Assembly (NCBI GenBank): GCA_036429605.1
Contig: JAVFKD010000004.1
Span: forward strand, 4,154,001-4,218,000
DNA: 64,000 bases
DNA from: Cladobotryum mycophilum
Taxonomy: Eukaryota; Ascomycota; Sordariomycetes; Hypocreales; Hypocreaceae
Reading direction: 5' to 3'
Below are positions 12,204 to 21,696 of the stretch, one piece after another. Position 1 is the first letter of the stretch. Every line of letters begins with the position of its first letter. The notes below the pieces were generated by a model. That model ran no database searches, was not told where the DNA came from, and saw only the letters and a program-made list of their open reading frames with translations. Made by a program: the position numbers and the translations under genes.

Positions 12204-13922
12204 ATGTCACCTTCTTCACTCACACCCTTTGGCCACAACAGGCATTCTTTCACGCTTCGTCGAGAGGGTAAGGTGATATATTCTCGACACATTACCTACA
12301 ACCAAGGATCGCCCAGCAAATCGTCAGCTCCAAGGGTGAATATGGAGATTGCCGACTTTGTCGAACCGCATGTGGCAGGTTTGCCGCCTTTGCCAAAGAA
12401 TCGAGACAGAGAGACCATTCCCTGGGAGTACGACGTTCCGAGCAGCGTCAGGGAGAATGAAGGCGCTGCGCCGTTTGTGTGCCCGCAACTGGGCTGTGAT
12501 GGACTCGCTTTCGAGACGGCCGGGGAGTGTCATCGGCACGAGGATGAGTACCATTCCCCGCCGTACTGGTGCGGCGAGTGCGATGCCAGTTTCGCTGCTG
12601 AGTCGGCGCTGCGGAGACATTTGAGCGCGAGTGGACATCGGGTCTGGATCTGCGAGGAGAAGGGCTGCGATATGGAGGGGATTCAGTTCTCGAGCAAGGA
12701 TGGGTATGTTGCTCATGCGTTGGAGTCGATGAATCATCGGGCGATTGACCTGCGTCGCCAGACGGCCGTGGTGCGGAGACGGGTGAGCCCCGATAGCGAT
12801 GACATGATGGAGGATGTGCTATCGGACTGTCCCTCCGACGTGGGCGAGATGTGCACGCAGCCCTGCTGCCACAAGTTTGAGCACCCTTTCCCTTCCAGGG
12901 GAGAATGGGACCGGCACGCCATCTCCCACGGCCACGTTTCCGCCGTCAGGCTATCCGAAACCCTCGCGGCGCTGGATCTCCCCGCCGAGCAGCTGGCCGC
13001 CAGGCAAGCCTCCGCGCGGGGCTTTACGTGCGACGCTCCCGGGTGCCAGCACTTTGGCAGGCGGCTCTCCACCAGCCAGTCGTATTACCGGCACGTCGAG
13101 GCCGCGGGGCACAGGGAACCCCGGCCCAGGATCGAGAGGGCGGCGCTGAAGCCGATTGTCAAGGAGGCGATGAGGGTGAGGATGGTGTGCGAGGAGGTGG
13201 CGTGCGGGAAGTTTGGGCAGGAGTTTGGGAAGGCGGGGAGTTGGTTTAGGCATGTGGCTGGGGTTGGGCACGTGAGGGCTGCGAGGTTTGGGGAGGTGAT
13301 GAGGAGGATGGAGAGGGGGTTGGCTGTGGATGTTGGTGTCCAGCAGCAGCAGCAATTTGGTTGGAGTGGTCAACAGCAGTGTGGCTTGGATGGTCAGCAG
13401 CAATATGGCTTTGGTGGTGGTCAACAACAGCAACAGCCTGGTTGGAATGGAGTCCAACAACAATATGGCTTGGATGGTGGCGGTCAGCAGCAACAGCAGC
13501 AGTCGCCAGGGGTTGGACAAGAGTTCCAAGCTATGCCTGCAACTCCTGGATATGCAGGTCAGGAGTTTGGCGATGGTTTCCGAACTGTGCCTGTTACGCC
13601 TGGACAAGGAGGACAGCAGTCTTTTGGGGATGTATTCCCACTGAGCCCCGAGGGGAGTGGTATGGAGACCATGGTGTATGCTACGCCGACGAAACAGCAG
13701 ATGTCGATGCATATGCCCCTTACTCCGACTAGTCCACTCAAGTCTTCCCCCTCGTGGAGAGAAGAGGTGCTGCAGCAGAGGAACATGGAGTTGGAGGGGC
13801 AGGTTCAGAGGTTGAGGATGGAGCTGTCGCAGATGAAGGTTGAGAATGAGCAGCGGATGGAGGCGTTTCTGGGGAAGTTGGATGGACGGGAATGGGATGC
13901 TGGTTTGCGGGGGGATATTTGA
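12204..13922 (+). CDS. C2H2 zinc-finger protein with Gln-rich tail
   Basis: Up to 572 residues. Six Cys2His2-like modules occupy roughly residues 90-360; most have C-x4-C and H-x5-H spacing (for example C-x2-C ... HLSASGH, RHVEAAGH, RHVAGVGH). The long His spacing resembles matrin/U1-type fingers, which can bind RNA or DNA, more than Krüppel-type arrays. A Gln/Gly-rich segment with repeats of the type GLDGQQQYG follows (about nt 13340-13510), then TP-rich linkers, then a short C-terminal coiled coil (about nt 13760-13880). The start is uncertain: ATG 12204 opens the frame, but ATG 12342 (MEIADF) has A at -3 and G at +4, and the stretch between is less coding-like. A nuclear nucleic-acid-binding role is inferred from the fingers; no specific orthologue is recognised. 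Confidence 0.75.
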   Translation: MSPSSLTPFGHNRHSFTLRREGKVIYSRHITYNQGSPSKSSAPRVNMEIADFVEPHVAGLPPLPKNRDRETIPWEYDVPSSVRENEGAAPFVCPQLGCDGLAFETAGECHRHEDEYHSPPYWCGECDASFAAESALRRHLSASGHRVWICEEKGCDMEGIQFSSKDGYVAHALESMNHRAIDLRRQTAVVRRRVSPDSDDMMEDVLSDCPSDVGEMCTQPCCHKFEHPFPSRGEWDRHAISHGHVSAVRLSETLAALDLPAEQLAARQASARGFTCDAPGCQHFGRRLSTSQSYYRHVEAAGHREPRPRIERAALKPIVKEAMRVRMVCEEVACGKFGQEFGKAGSWFRHVAGVGHVRAARFGEVMRRMERGLAVDVGVQQQQQFGWSGQQQCGLDGQQQYGFGGGQQQQQPGWNGVQQQYGLDGGGQQQQQQSPGVGQEFQAMPATPGYAGQEFGDGFRTVPVTPGQGGQQSFGDVFPLSPEGSGMETMVYATPTKQQMSMHMPLTPTSPLKSSPSWREEVLQQRNMELEGQVQRLRMELSQMKVENEQRMEAFLGKLDGREWDAGLRGDI

Positions 13923-14294
13923 GGTTTGACTCAGCTTGAAGATGAAGATCAAGATCTGCTAAGAGATGAGGCTCGAATGGGCTGGCCTTGGGTTGGTAGT
14001 TGAAGCGACACGCACAAGCATTCACCAAGGAAATATGGGATTGCCTTTCGGATATGAGTATCACACGAGGGGCTGGAACAGCTCAAACTTTCTAGCTTTT
14101 CTGCTACCGGAGAACGGCTTCTCACTTGGCATGATATGTCACCAATTTGGGAAGGGCATTTACGACGGGGGATGTACGTGGGATGACATAGCTTTGCAGA
14201 TTACGGACAACGTTTACATTATACGAGATACTAAGCGCAAGAGATGTTTTATTATAGTTTGATGAGTTTGACCGTATGAAATTTCAACTGAGCA

Positions 14295-14624
14295 TCATGA
14301 TACGCAAACCAAGTATCGAGAAATGTAGATTTGGCCATCCTCTCTGAACGCTGCGAGAAGTGTAGAGAGTTGATTCTCAGCTGACGCCTTTTCTTGGACT
14401 CCGTATATACAATAAGCAACTAAGCCGTTACCTTCTTCATCAGACGATAAGTGGAGAGTAATTGGGTATCCCGGACAGATACAAGACATTCTCCAAGTGA
14501 AAGGTTCCCCCGGTACTGCGTCGTTTATGGTCGGGATCTGCTCCATGAGAGATGTGCGAAAGTTAAAAAGTGAGCCGTTTCCGGGCCACTTATACCGCCT
14601 TAGTTGTTCATAACTCCCGGGCAC
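14295..14624 (-). CDS. Hypothetical 109-residue ORF
   Basis: Short open frame starting 46 bases downstream of the PNP/ubiquitin-like gene on the same strand. Codon use from an internal Met onwards (about residue 27) looks coding, with acidic and aromatic stretches such as SDEEGNGLVAYCIYG, but I recognise no family. It could be a small gene, a last exon of the upstream gene, or chance. Confidence 0.3.
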   Translation of the reverse strand: MPGSYEQLRRYKWPGNGSLFNFRTSLMEQIPTINDAVPGEPFTWRMSCICPGYPITLHLSSDEEGNGLVAYCIYGVQEKASAENQLSTLLAAFREDGQIYISRYLVCVS

Positions 14625-14669
14625 GCTCCCTTAGCATTAATTACTGCTTATCCAGCTCTTTTGACTTCT

Positions 14670-17156
14670 TTAGTTCCTTTCATCCTCCTCTTCAATAAAA
14701 TCGCTCAGTCGCCTAGGGTAATGATGCCTAGGCACCGATTCCCACCCACGGCCGTCAAAGCCTTGACCAGAGTAGTCTTGAAGATTTGAGTAGGCACCAG
14801 TCCACTGTCCCTGAGGAGCCGAAACCGATGAAGGCTCCAGTTCATCGCTTGGAGGATTTGTCATCGCAGGCGTATCATAGTCTTCCGCTTCTTCTACATC
14901 AGAGCCCGCATAGGAAGTGGGCGATGGAACAAAGGGGATCCTCTTTCCATGCACATCCAGGATGAAATTTCCGAGCGCATCAATAAGGTAGTCGCCTTCT
15001 CTGTAACCAAATTCAGAACCGCCGCGCCTTTGCGGGTCCGCGTCTTCTGGTTGGGTGGTTTCTTTGACTACTTCTCGTTGAACAGACCCGAGAAGTTCGT
15101 TAGCAATAGTAAGGCTATCTTGCCTGGTAATTCCGTAGATGCTCCTGATTTCATATGCTAGACGCTCCGGGCTCTGTAGAGAGTTTATTCTGAATGTTGT
15201 CGTACTATTTCCATGATGCTTGTTGACCTTGAAGTTGACGTCTATCAGGTACACATTTCTGTAGTGTATCATCTCGTCGTCTCTGCTTCTCTGGTGCGGT
15301 CCTTGCGATGTGAGTACCACTTGGTCTTGCCCGCCTTTCGAGGTTTCGGTGATTGAATTTCTTGGTAAAGGTTGGTTTTGGCTTTCATCCATCTGGACGC
15401 CGTGTAGTTCTTCCACCCTCCTATAGACCATTTGGCAGACGCGACTTGAGTCAATTGTAAGTATAGTGATATAGATCATGATGGAAGAACTCATGAGAAT
15501 GTATTTTTAGGTACAAATACATACCATTGTATTGAATCAGTCGGTTGGCCTTCGTTGATGAAGCCACATGATGGACATCCCACGGATGTTGTTCGCGGTC
15601 TCCGAAATATCATGCTCATCTTGAATGTTTGGCCTGGCTACCGTTTCATGTCAGCAACACATGTTTTAGCTATCCATGTAAGAAAATCAAACCTTCATGA
15701 TGGATTGCCATGGTTTAGTCAGGTCTAGTTTCTTTCCTTGAAGATCTTCCAACACCCAATCGCCTCTTTCAACCTTGCTCGTTCCGATATCTTGGAACTT
15801 CAGCTTCAATAGATGGATAAAGTGCTGTCAAATCGAACTTGTTAATCGGAATAATCAAACTCTTCGTAACGTACTTATATCTTACCTCCTTGGTGGTGAT
15901 TGCTTCCAAGTTGAATGGTAATGTCCGGCCCCTTGCGTCAATTACCATGACAGGCTTTTGCAGAGTTAACCACAAGATCTGGCCATTTATCGAGGGGAGC
16001 GTATACTGCAGATACTCGCCCACCATCCTTTGCCTTGCCTGTACAGTTGTACTTGAGCTCTTCGCCGTGTCTAGACCCAGTTATGTTAGATGTGTTCCAG
16101 TAATGAACACGCAAGGACGAGGTGAGATATATGCCAACCTTCTCGGCGCTTGATAACTTCTAGGATTGCTTTCATAGCAGCGGCAGCTGTTGCGCTCGCA
16201 TAGTTTTGCCAAGTTTTGTGCTTGTGACTATCCGCATAGTCGCAAACACCTTTGATAACGATACACGGCATATGAGCCCAGATTCCTGCCGCTTCCATCT
16301 CAAAAGCCAAGACGCCCTCAGCCTCGGCTATTCTATCGCGATCTTCTCCTGATTTCATCACTGTGTCCCCTGAAGCAATGGTGCCGATGTAGATGGTTGG
16401 AATGTCATGTTTCCTCTGGGCCGGCCAGTTCCTGGGGACAAGACGAGCATGATGGCAGCCAATTTGCTCGCACCCAGCCTTTATAGCAGCATCACATGCA
16501 AGCTCCTCGCTGCAGCATGTCACAGCGCCACGATGCCTGTGGCGATACCCTGCTTCAAACAACTGGTCTCGAGTAATTCCAGGATACCGATACTTGTCCC
16601 CATGTTCATCCTCTGTGAGTTTACTCTCATTTTCTCGCAACTCCTTTAGGAACTTGGCAGTTTTATCTCTAAACTGTCTGCGTTGGCGATCAGTCTTGAG
16701 CCTTGATAGCAAAGACAGGGTATCGTTTGGCAATCTACCCAGAACATCCTGGGCAGAACTTTTGCGGCGGAAATTTCCGGGGTATTGTCGACCAAAGTCA
16801 AACTGTACGATCGAGTCCCCGATGATGACATCGCCTAGACATATGTTGTTGCCGTGCGTTCTTGGAACTCCGCCGCATATGCCAACAAGAAGAGCAAGCC
16901 GGACATTGGTAAAGGTTCTCTTAATTGCGGCAGCTGTCCCAGCGGCATTGACTTTGCCCATACCAGGGAGAATGACAAGGACAACATTGTGCTTGCCTAT
17001 ACGACCAAGGCTGTATTGATTGCAATCATCATCAAAGTCTTCGTCTTCCTCCTCCCATTCGCCGAGGTATTCGACAGCCGACGCCTCCAGAGGCAAAGCG
17101 CAGATGATGGCAATATCAACATCCTCTTGCGATAGAGGACTTGTGGGAGTATCCAT
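14670..17156 (-). CDS. PNP_UDP-domain / ubiquitin-like domain fusion protein
   Basis: Multi-exon gene. Exon 1 (17156 to about 16130) encodes a nucleoside-phosphorylase-fold domain: DIAIICALPLEASAV, VLVILPGMGKVNAAGTA, ALLVGICGGVP, GDVIIGDSIV, and near its end EAEGVLAFEMEAAG and CDYADSHKHKTWQNYA. In fungi this domain is a frequent N-terminal effector module of NLR-like proteins. No NACHT or NB-ARC follows. Instead, exons 2-4 (16070-15886, 15824-15693, 15637-15525) encode a ubiquitin-like region (PVMVIDARGRTLPFNLEAI, VERGDWVLEDLQGKKLDL, PGQTFKMSMIF) and a CxxC. Exon 5 (15444-14670) opens with a second CxxC (CRVC), so splicing builds a zinc-ribbon-like CxxC...CxxC. The rest is polar and disordered-looking. 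Introns 15825-15885, 15638-15692 and 15445-15524 fit GT-AG and frame. The exon 1-2 junction is unresolved: obvious sites (GTTGGC donor near 16130, TAG acceptor 16071) do not keep phase. Confidence 0.8.
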
Positions 17157-18158
17157 GAGTGACTAAATGGGTAAATTACAAGTAGAGTCGATGTATCAAG
17201 ACGCTTCAGATGCAAGGGCGTGTGGTGCGTGACAATAATTAGTACTCTTTGACTACCAAAAAGCCTGCCGGCCGATGATCACCTGGCGCATTTGTACAAA
17301 ATAAATGAGCAAAAGTATTGAGGTTCGGTGTTAGATTTAGGCATCAGAAACTCCTCTCACACTATGAGGCAGTGCGACGGTGCCCAATCAATACATTCTG
17401 CAATGGTTATTGGTCGCCTCATCAAGACCCACGTCGGTTGCCTCCATGCCGGTTGCCTCTATGCAGGCTGTAAGACATTGTGGCCACATAATAGGCCTAC
17501 ACGAGGGGTACAGCTTGTAAGGAATTTATAAACCCAAGAAAATGGCATGAAGTATACACATATACGAAGTTGCATTAAGCAATTATGAGAGTATCACACT
17601 GACGCTTGGTTCAAAAGGAAGTCGGATGCCCGTAAAGCGATGTTTACAGTCATAGTCGGCGACCAAAGCGGTGCACCATGACTTACAATAGGTTTGCACA
17701 GCAGCGAATAGCAGAAATATGTGAAAGTAAAACTTGCGGCTCAAATATAGAAGTAAAGAATAAGGAGGACAAGGGGCACCAGGCAGGATGGATGAAGTTA
17801 TATATTTCTGAAGTACTGGTGGATATAAATTATTCGTAATAACCTTAAATACGATACCTAATGTTGATCTTTAATGATTGTCCGCATTCACCTCCTTTTC
17901 ATCCGAAAGCTTCATATGCGGCAACAACGCTTTCGTGAATATTACTCTCTTCTCTGCGCACAAGGTATTCAGCATGCGGAGGGAACAGTTGGCAACGAGC
18001 GAGTCAAGGGCAACAAGAGTAGCTCATGGGGATAATATGAGTCTATATTAATTATTACGATTCGTGTGAAAGACAGAGACCCTGTGTCATTCTAAAAATC
18101 TTCCCCCTTTCTTCTCCCCTTCGCCTTCTTGGGCACTGACTGGCACGGCTCCTGTAAG
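17157..18158. other. Intergenic, nothing recognised
   Basis: AT-richer DNA upstream of the PNP/ubiquitin-like gene. A small imperfect repeat (GGTTGCCTC/GGTTGCCTCT with ATGC) sits at 17435-17470. No gene is supported. Confidence 0.5.
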
Positions 18159-18998
18159 TTATTTTATCATATCAAGTTCCACTTCAGCTGCCACCAAAGT
18201 ACCTTCATACGGGATGCCACCAGGTCTCACCCGTTTATACCAGGTGAAGAAGCCGCACTGGATACTAGAGAAAAAGGGCTCCCCAGCTGGAGAAGCTCTG
18301 TACCGCAATCCCAAAACACGCAGTGCGTTTTGGTTTGACAGCACATTGGTAGCTGGTTGAACGGTTGTTGTCCCCAAGTTTAACAGGTGCCCCCTGAGAT
18401 TGAGTTGAAGGATAAGCTGTGCCCTATACAGCAACATGTGAGTACCTGGCCAGCTTGAGCTGGGGATATAAACTTACATCCAATCGCGGCCACCAAAAGA
18501 CCTCCCGGGCGTGATGAAGAACGCGAATTGGTGTAGATTATCCACCTGGATGGAGTGGAGCATCTGTCCAAGCGGGATATCGGATCTCGCGTGAAGCAAA
18601 AAGGTCCGGACCGAGCTGTCCGACACTCCTGCATATCCTACAGGTTCGACTTTGAAGTGTCCGGGGTTGTATTGGTCCATGCTTATACTCTTGCCCATCT
18701 CCATCGAGATGATGGCTCCCTCTACGTTATCGTATGTGGATTCCAAGTCGAGTTTTATGATGACGTGATTCCTGGGCTCATCGGTTGCTCGGGGGAATAG
18801 TCCATCTGCGGGTCGTGGCAGGAACTCAAGGTACATTTTCTTGATCAGGCCGTCTCGGAATGCTAGAGGCATGTGACTGATGCCATCGCCTGCTTCGTAG
18901 CCGCCCTGGGGGAACAAGAGATGCTTGACACGACGAGGCATGGTGGTGTGAAGAGAAAGCATAGTAGTAATTGCTCTTGAATAGGCTTGTTGCCGCAT
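18159..18998 (-). CDS. Hypothetical protein, possibly DUF7770-like
   Basis: Two exons joined by a clean splice: exon 1 18998 to about 18476, donor GTAAGT after GGRDW, acceptor TATAG, then exon 2 ending at 18159, all in one frame. The product is about 260 residues with no signal peptide or membrane segment. Its pattern (NHVIIKLDLES, ISMEMG, a Tyr/Ser-Val core, then a C-terminal half with FFTWYKRV) loosely recalls the fungus-specific domain DUF7770, whose function is unknown. That assignment is from memory of the pattern and is weak. An internal start (MPRRVKHLLFPQGG, 19 residues in) is also possible. Neighbours are the PNP/ubiquitin-like gene and the broken RBR ligase. Confidence 0.5.
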
Positions 18999-19441
18999 TC
19001 ACAATCATTTATCAAGGTGTTCAAGGCAGAGTTTTGTGATTTAAATAATACCAGAGGTTCAATTCGTTATATAACTATAAAAATATTTGGCCGAAGATTA
19101 TCACATTGGTGTTAATCACAGAGTCCAATAAAGCAAGAACAAAGAATCTCAATATGATGAAGCTATTCCATGCTATGTATTTAGTCAAACCAAGCGTCTT
19201 GACTTTGCTATTCCTCATCTGCTTCTTGTGCCTGACGTGATTCACTGCATTGCCATGATCCATCACGATTCAGAGCTGTAAGCTATGCATGCCCAACCTG
19301 CTCAATAGGCATCAAAATCTTTTCACGACAAGAGCTTTCACTCACACCAGCTATGACGCATTTAGCAAGGCATATTTCTCTAGAACTCTCACTGGAGGAA
19401 ATTTATCCATATGAGGGAAATTTCAAGGGAATTTTTATCCG

Positions 19442-19735
19442 TCATATCTTCCCGTTTTCTGAATAAGATATGGCCATGAAAATCAAGTCTGCTCGAACGA
19501 TATCACTTCCTTGTCTGTGGCTTATCGAGAACTCCATATAACTTATTGTGCCTGTGAGGACTCTAGCAGTTGACGACGCCTTCAGTTTAGACAGTGGATC
19601 TTCATCTCCATGAAACTCATTGACGGAAAATCTACCAAGCAATACCCGAAGGGGGTCAGTGAGGTCAGCAAGAGAAAGCCATGTTTGCTCTCCCACGTGT
19701 GCTTGATAGTATGCCAATGGTATCTGCAAATCCAT
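19442..19735 (-). CDS. Hypothetical 97-residue ORF or gene fragment
   Basis: Open frame with balanced amino-acid composition and coding-like codons (MDLQIPLAYYQAHVG ... DLIFMAISYSENG). The same frame is stopped 18 bases upstream of the Met, so it is either a small gene or the surviving exon of a larger one. No family recognised. Confidence 0.3.
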   Translation of the reverse strand: MDLQIPLAYYQAHVGEQTWLSLADLTDPLRVLLGRFSVNEFHGDEDPLSKLKASSTARVLTGTISYMEFSISHRQGSDIVRADLIFMAISYSENGKI

Positions 19736-19756
19736 GCCAATAATTTCGGTTTATAG

Positions 19757-19933
19757 CTTCTTCCGAATGGGGATGAGGGTGAAATGGGCAAAGGCTTCGG
19801 CCGTGATCTCGTGTCCTATTACTCGGATATTGTTCTTGACAACTTCATCGACGACAAGGAGATCGTTATCGTTGACATGGAAGACACAGGCTACTTGCTA
19901 TTCACTATTTCTAGAGCCGTTATGGCGTTCTGA
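19757..19933 (+). pseudogene. Possible gene fragment, open frame without start
   Basis: A 58-codon open frame between stops at 19754-19756 and 19931-19933, lacking a good start, with strongly protein-like content (GKGFGRDLVSYYSD, FIDDKEIVIVDMED). It lies head to head with the minus-strand fragment at 19442-19735 and overlaps no recognised gene. It may be a relic exon. Function unknown. Confidence 0.25.
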
Positions 19934-20553
19934 GGGTTCTGAGGGTGGTATAGAGACTTATTTATGTTCCCACAGCTAAAGGTATTGATAGCAAGTCTGC
20001 TACCCGCACATGAATGGTACGATAATGACGGGATGGCCAGCCTTTGACGAAATCGTTCGATACTCATGCGGAGAGTAAGAATTGTGGAAATGCACACGAA
20101 ATTTGTGAGCAGAGTTTAGGGGTTCTATGCTCAAACAAGGCAAGTGAACCTCATCATATAGATCCACAGGATGAATACCACGGACAGCAATACTTTGCCA
20201 TTACACACTCTGAGTGACTACTGTTCCTCCTTAAACTGCATCCCGATTTGTCGAGATAAACGCACCTGCCCACAACGAAAGCTCGCGTAGCACCTTCCAG
20301 AGATGACAAAGCTCGTGGTACATGTACACATTTTCTGTTCTCTCAAATCTCCTCCTCAGAATATCTTCCTTTCATCAACTCCTTATCGTCCCCTTGACAA
20401 TCGTTTACCGAAGCCTCCAGATCATTACTCAAATCCGTCGTTTCCGTTAGTCTAAATACATATATAATTTTCGTCCCAAAACACACAAAGACCCATCAAA
20501 GAGCAAAACCGAATTGCACAAGCGTATTTGCCGAGCTAGGCCAAACCACTACC

Positions 20554-21696
20554 ATGCACCTCCAACCGAAAGCGAATCTCGCAACAATCCTTTCTAGGAT
20601 AGCAATGCAAGACACCGATGCCACCAACGGGCAGAGTAGTACTGAACAACATGTTGGCCACCCTGGCCAACCCGGCCGGTTTCCAGAGAGCTACGTTCGA
20701 ACGAACCACACCTATTTAATACAAAATGCCACAGGAGTAAACTCGGGGGACCAAAACAGCAGCATCCCACAAAATGTTCCCCAGCCAGCCATTCGAGATG
20801 CGGAGCCTGCGTCGGACTCGTCCAATATTGCACCCCTTCTCCAAGAGTGCGTGATTTGTATGGGAGAATTCCCGCAGACCAACTTCGCCACAGCCCCCTG
20901 CTCAGATTAGTGGTGCTCGGTATGCTTTGTAGCGCGTATGCATCTGGCTATACGGGCTGAAAAATACTATCCAGCGCGTTGTTGTGAACTTGAGTTTGAC
21001 ACTCGGATCAACGAGGGCATAGTTCCACCAGAACTTCTAGCCAGATATGACGAAAAGCGTCTAGAATACGCAGAGAAGAAGAGAACCTACTGTCATCAGC
21101 CTACATGTTCGGCATTCGTGGCACCGGAATTTATCGACGAAAACGTGGCTACTTGTCCAAAGTGCAATGGGAGAACATGTGTCGCGTGCGGAGGTGCTGC
21201 TCACGCCGACGACTGTCCGGTAGACACTTCAATGCAGCAGCTGCTCCAAACTGCTGATGAGAATGGCTGGAAACGATGCAAATCATGCGACCGAATGGTT
21301 GAACAGGTGGGCGGTTGCCGGCATATGCGTAAGAGGCTATGAAACTGACCATGATGATGATGACTTGGAGTTTACATTGCTGACACGGCATAAATAGGGT
21401 GCGAGTGCGGAGCCGAATTCTGCTACATATGTGGAAAGGAATGGGTTATATGCACATGCTCTGATAAAGGGGAAGCAGTATTGGCCCACATTCAAAGCCG
21501 TCCATGGTCGGTTAGAGTCTTTACAAATGGCTGCGAGCACCACTGGGTACTACGTCAGAGGGCTGAGCGCCTCCTTTGTGTATCGTGTAGGATCGATAGT
21601 GTTTTTGCCGTTTTTGAATGCTCTGGGTGTAAGTTGATTGCCTGTACCGCATGCCGAGTGCAGCATGAGCAGTATTTGGCATCGCTACGGAATTGA
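20554..21696 (+). pseudogene. RBR (RING-IBR-RING2) E3 ubiquitin ligase with internal TAG
   Basis: RBR ligases take ubiquitin from an E2 onto a RING2 cysteine and pass it to a substrate. Order: disordered N-terminus; RING1 beginning CVICMGEFPQ (about nt 20845); IBR with TYCHQPTCSAFV and CPKCNGRTCVACGG; RING2 with RCKSCDRMVEQVGGCRHM, an intron at 21329-21397 (CTGAC branch, TAG acceptor), then CECGAEFCYICGKEW. The RING2 catalytic Cys is present (TGC 21316-21318). A TAG at 20908-20910 interrupts RING1 in C-S-D-stop-W-C-S-V-C. The usual pattern is C-x-H-x-x-C, so the zinc-binding His position is Asp as well. Both frame and splicing resume perfectly after the stop. No G/C-run correction removes it. 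I read it as a recently disabled gene; stop-codon readthrough is the alternative. Confidence 0.8.

Noticed and set aside
13966..14262. 98-codon frame after the zinc-finger gene
   Set aside because: Lies in the probable 3' UTR, with no motifs and poor codon use.
14670..17156. NLR receptor with NACHT or NB-ARC domain
   Set aside because: No P-loop NTPase and no ANK/WD/TPR repeats follow the PNP domain.
20894..20898. Missing C in the RBR gene as explanation of its stop
   Set aside because: Adding a C at this C5 run shifts out of the RING1 cysteine frame; the downstream IBR and RING2 are in the existing frame, so the TAG is a plain nonsense codon.
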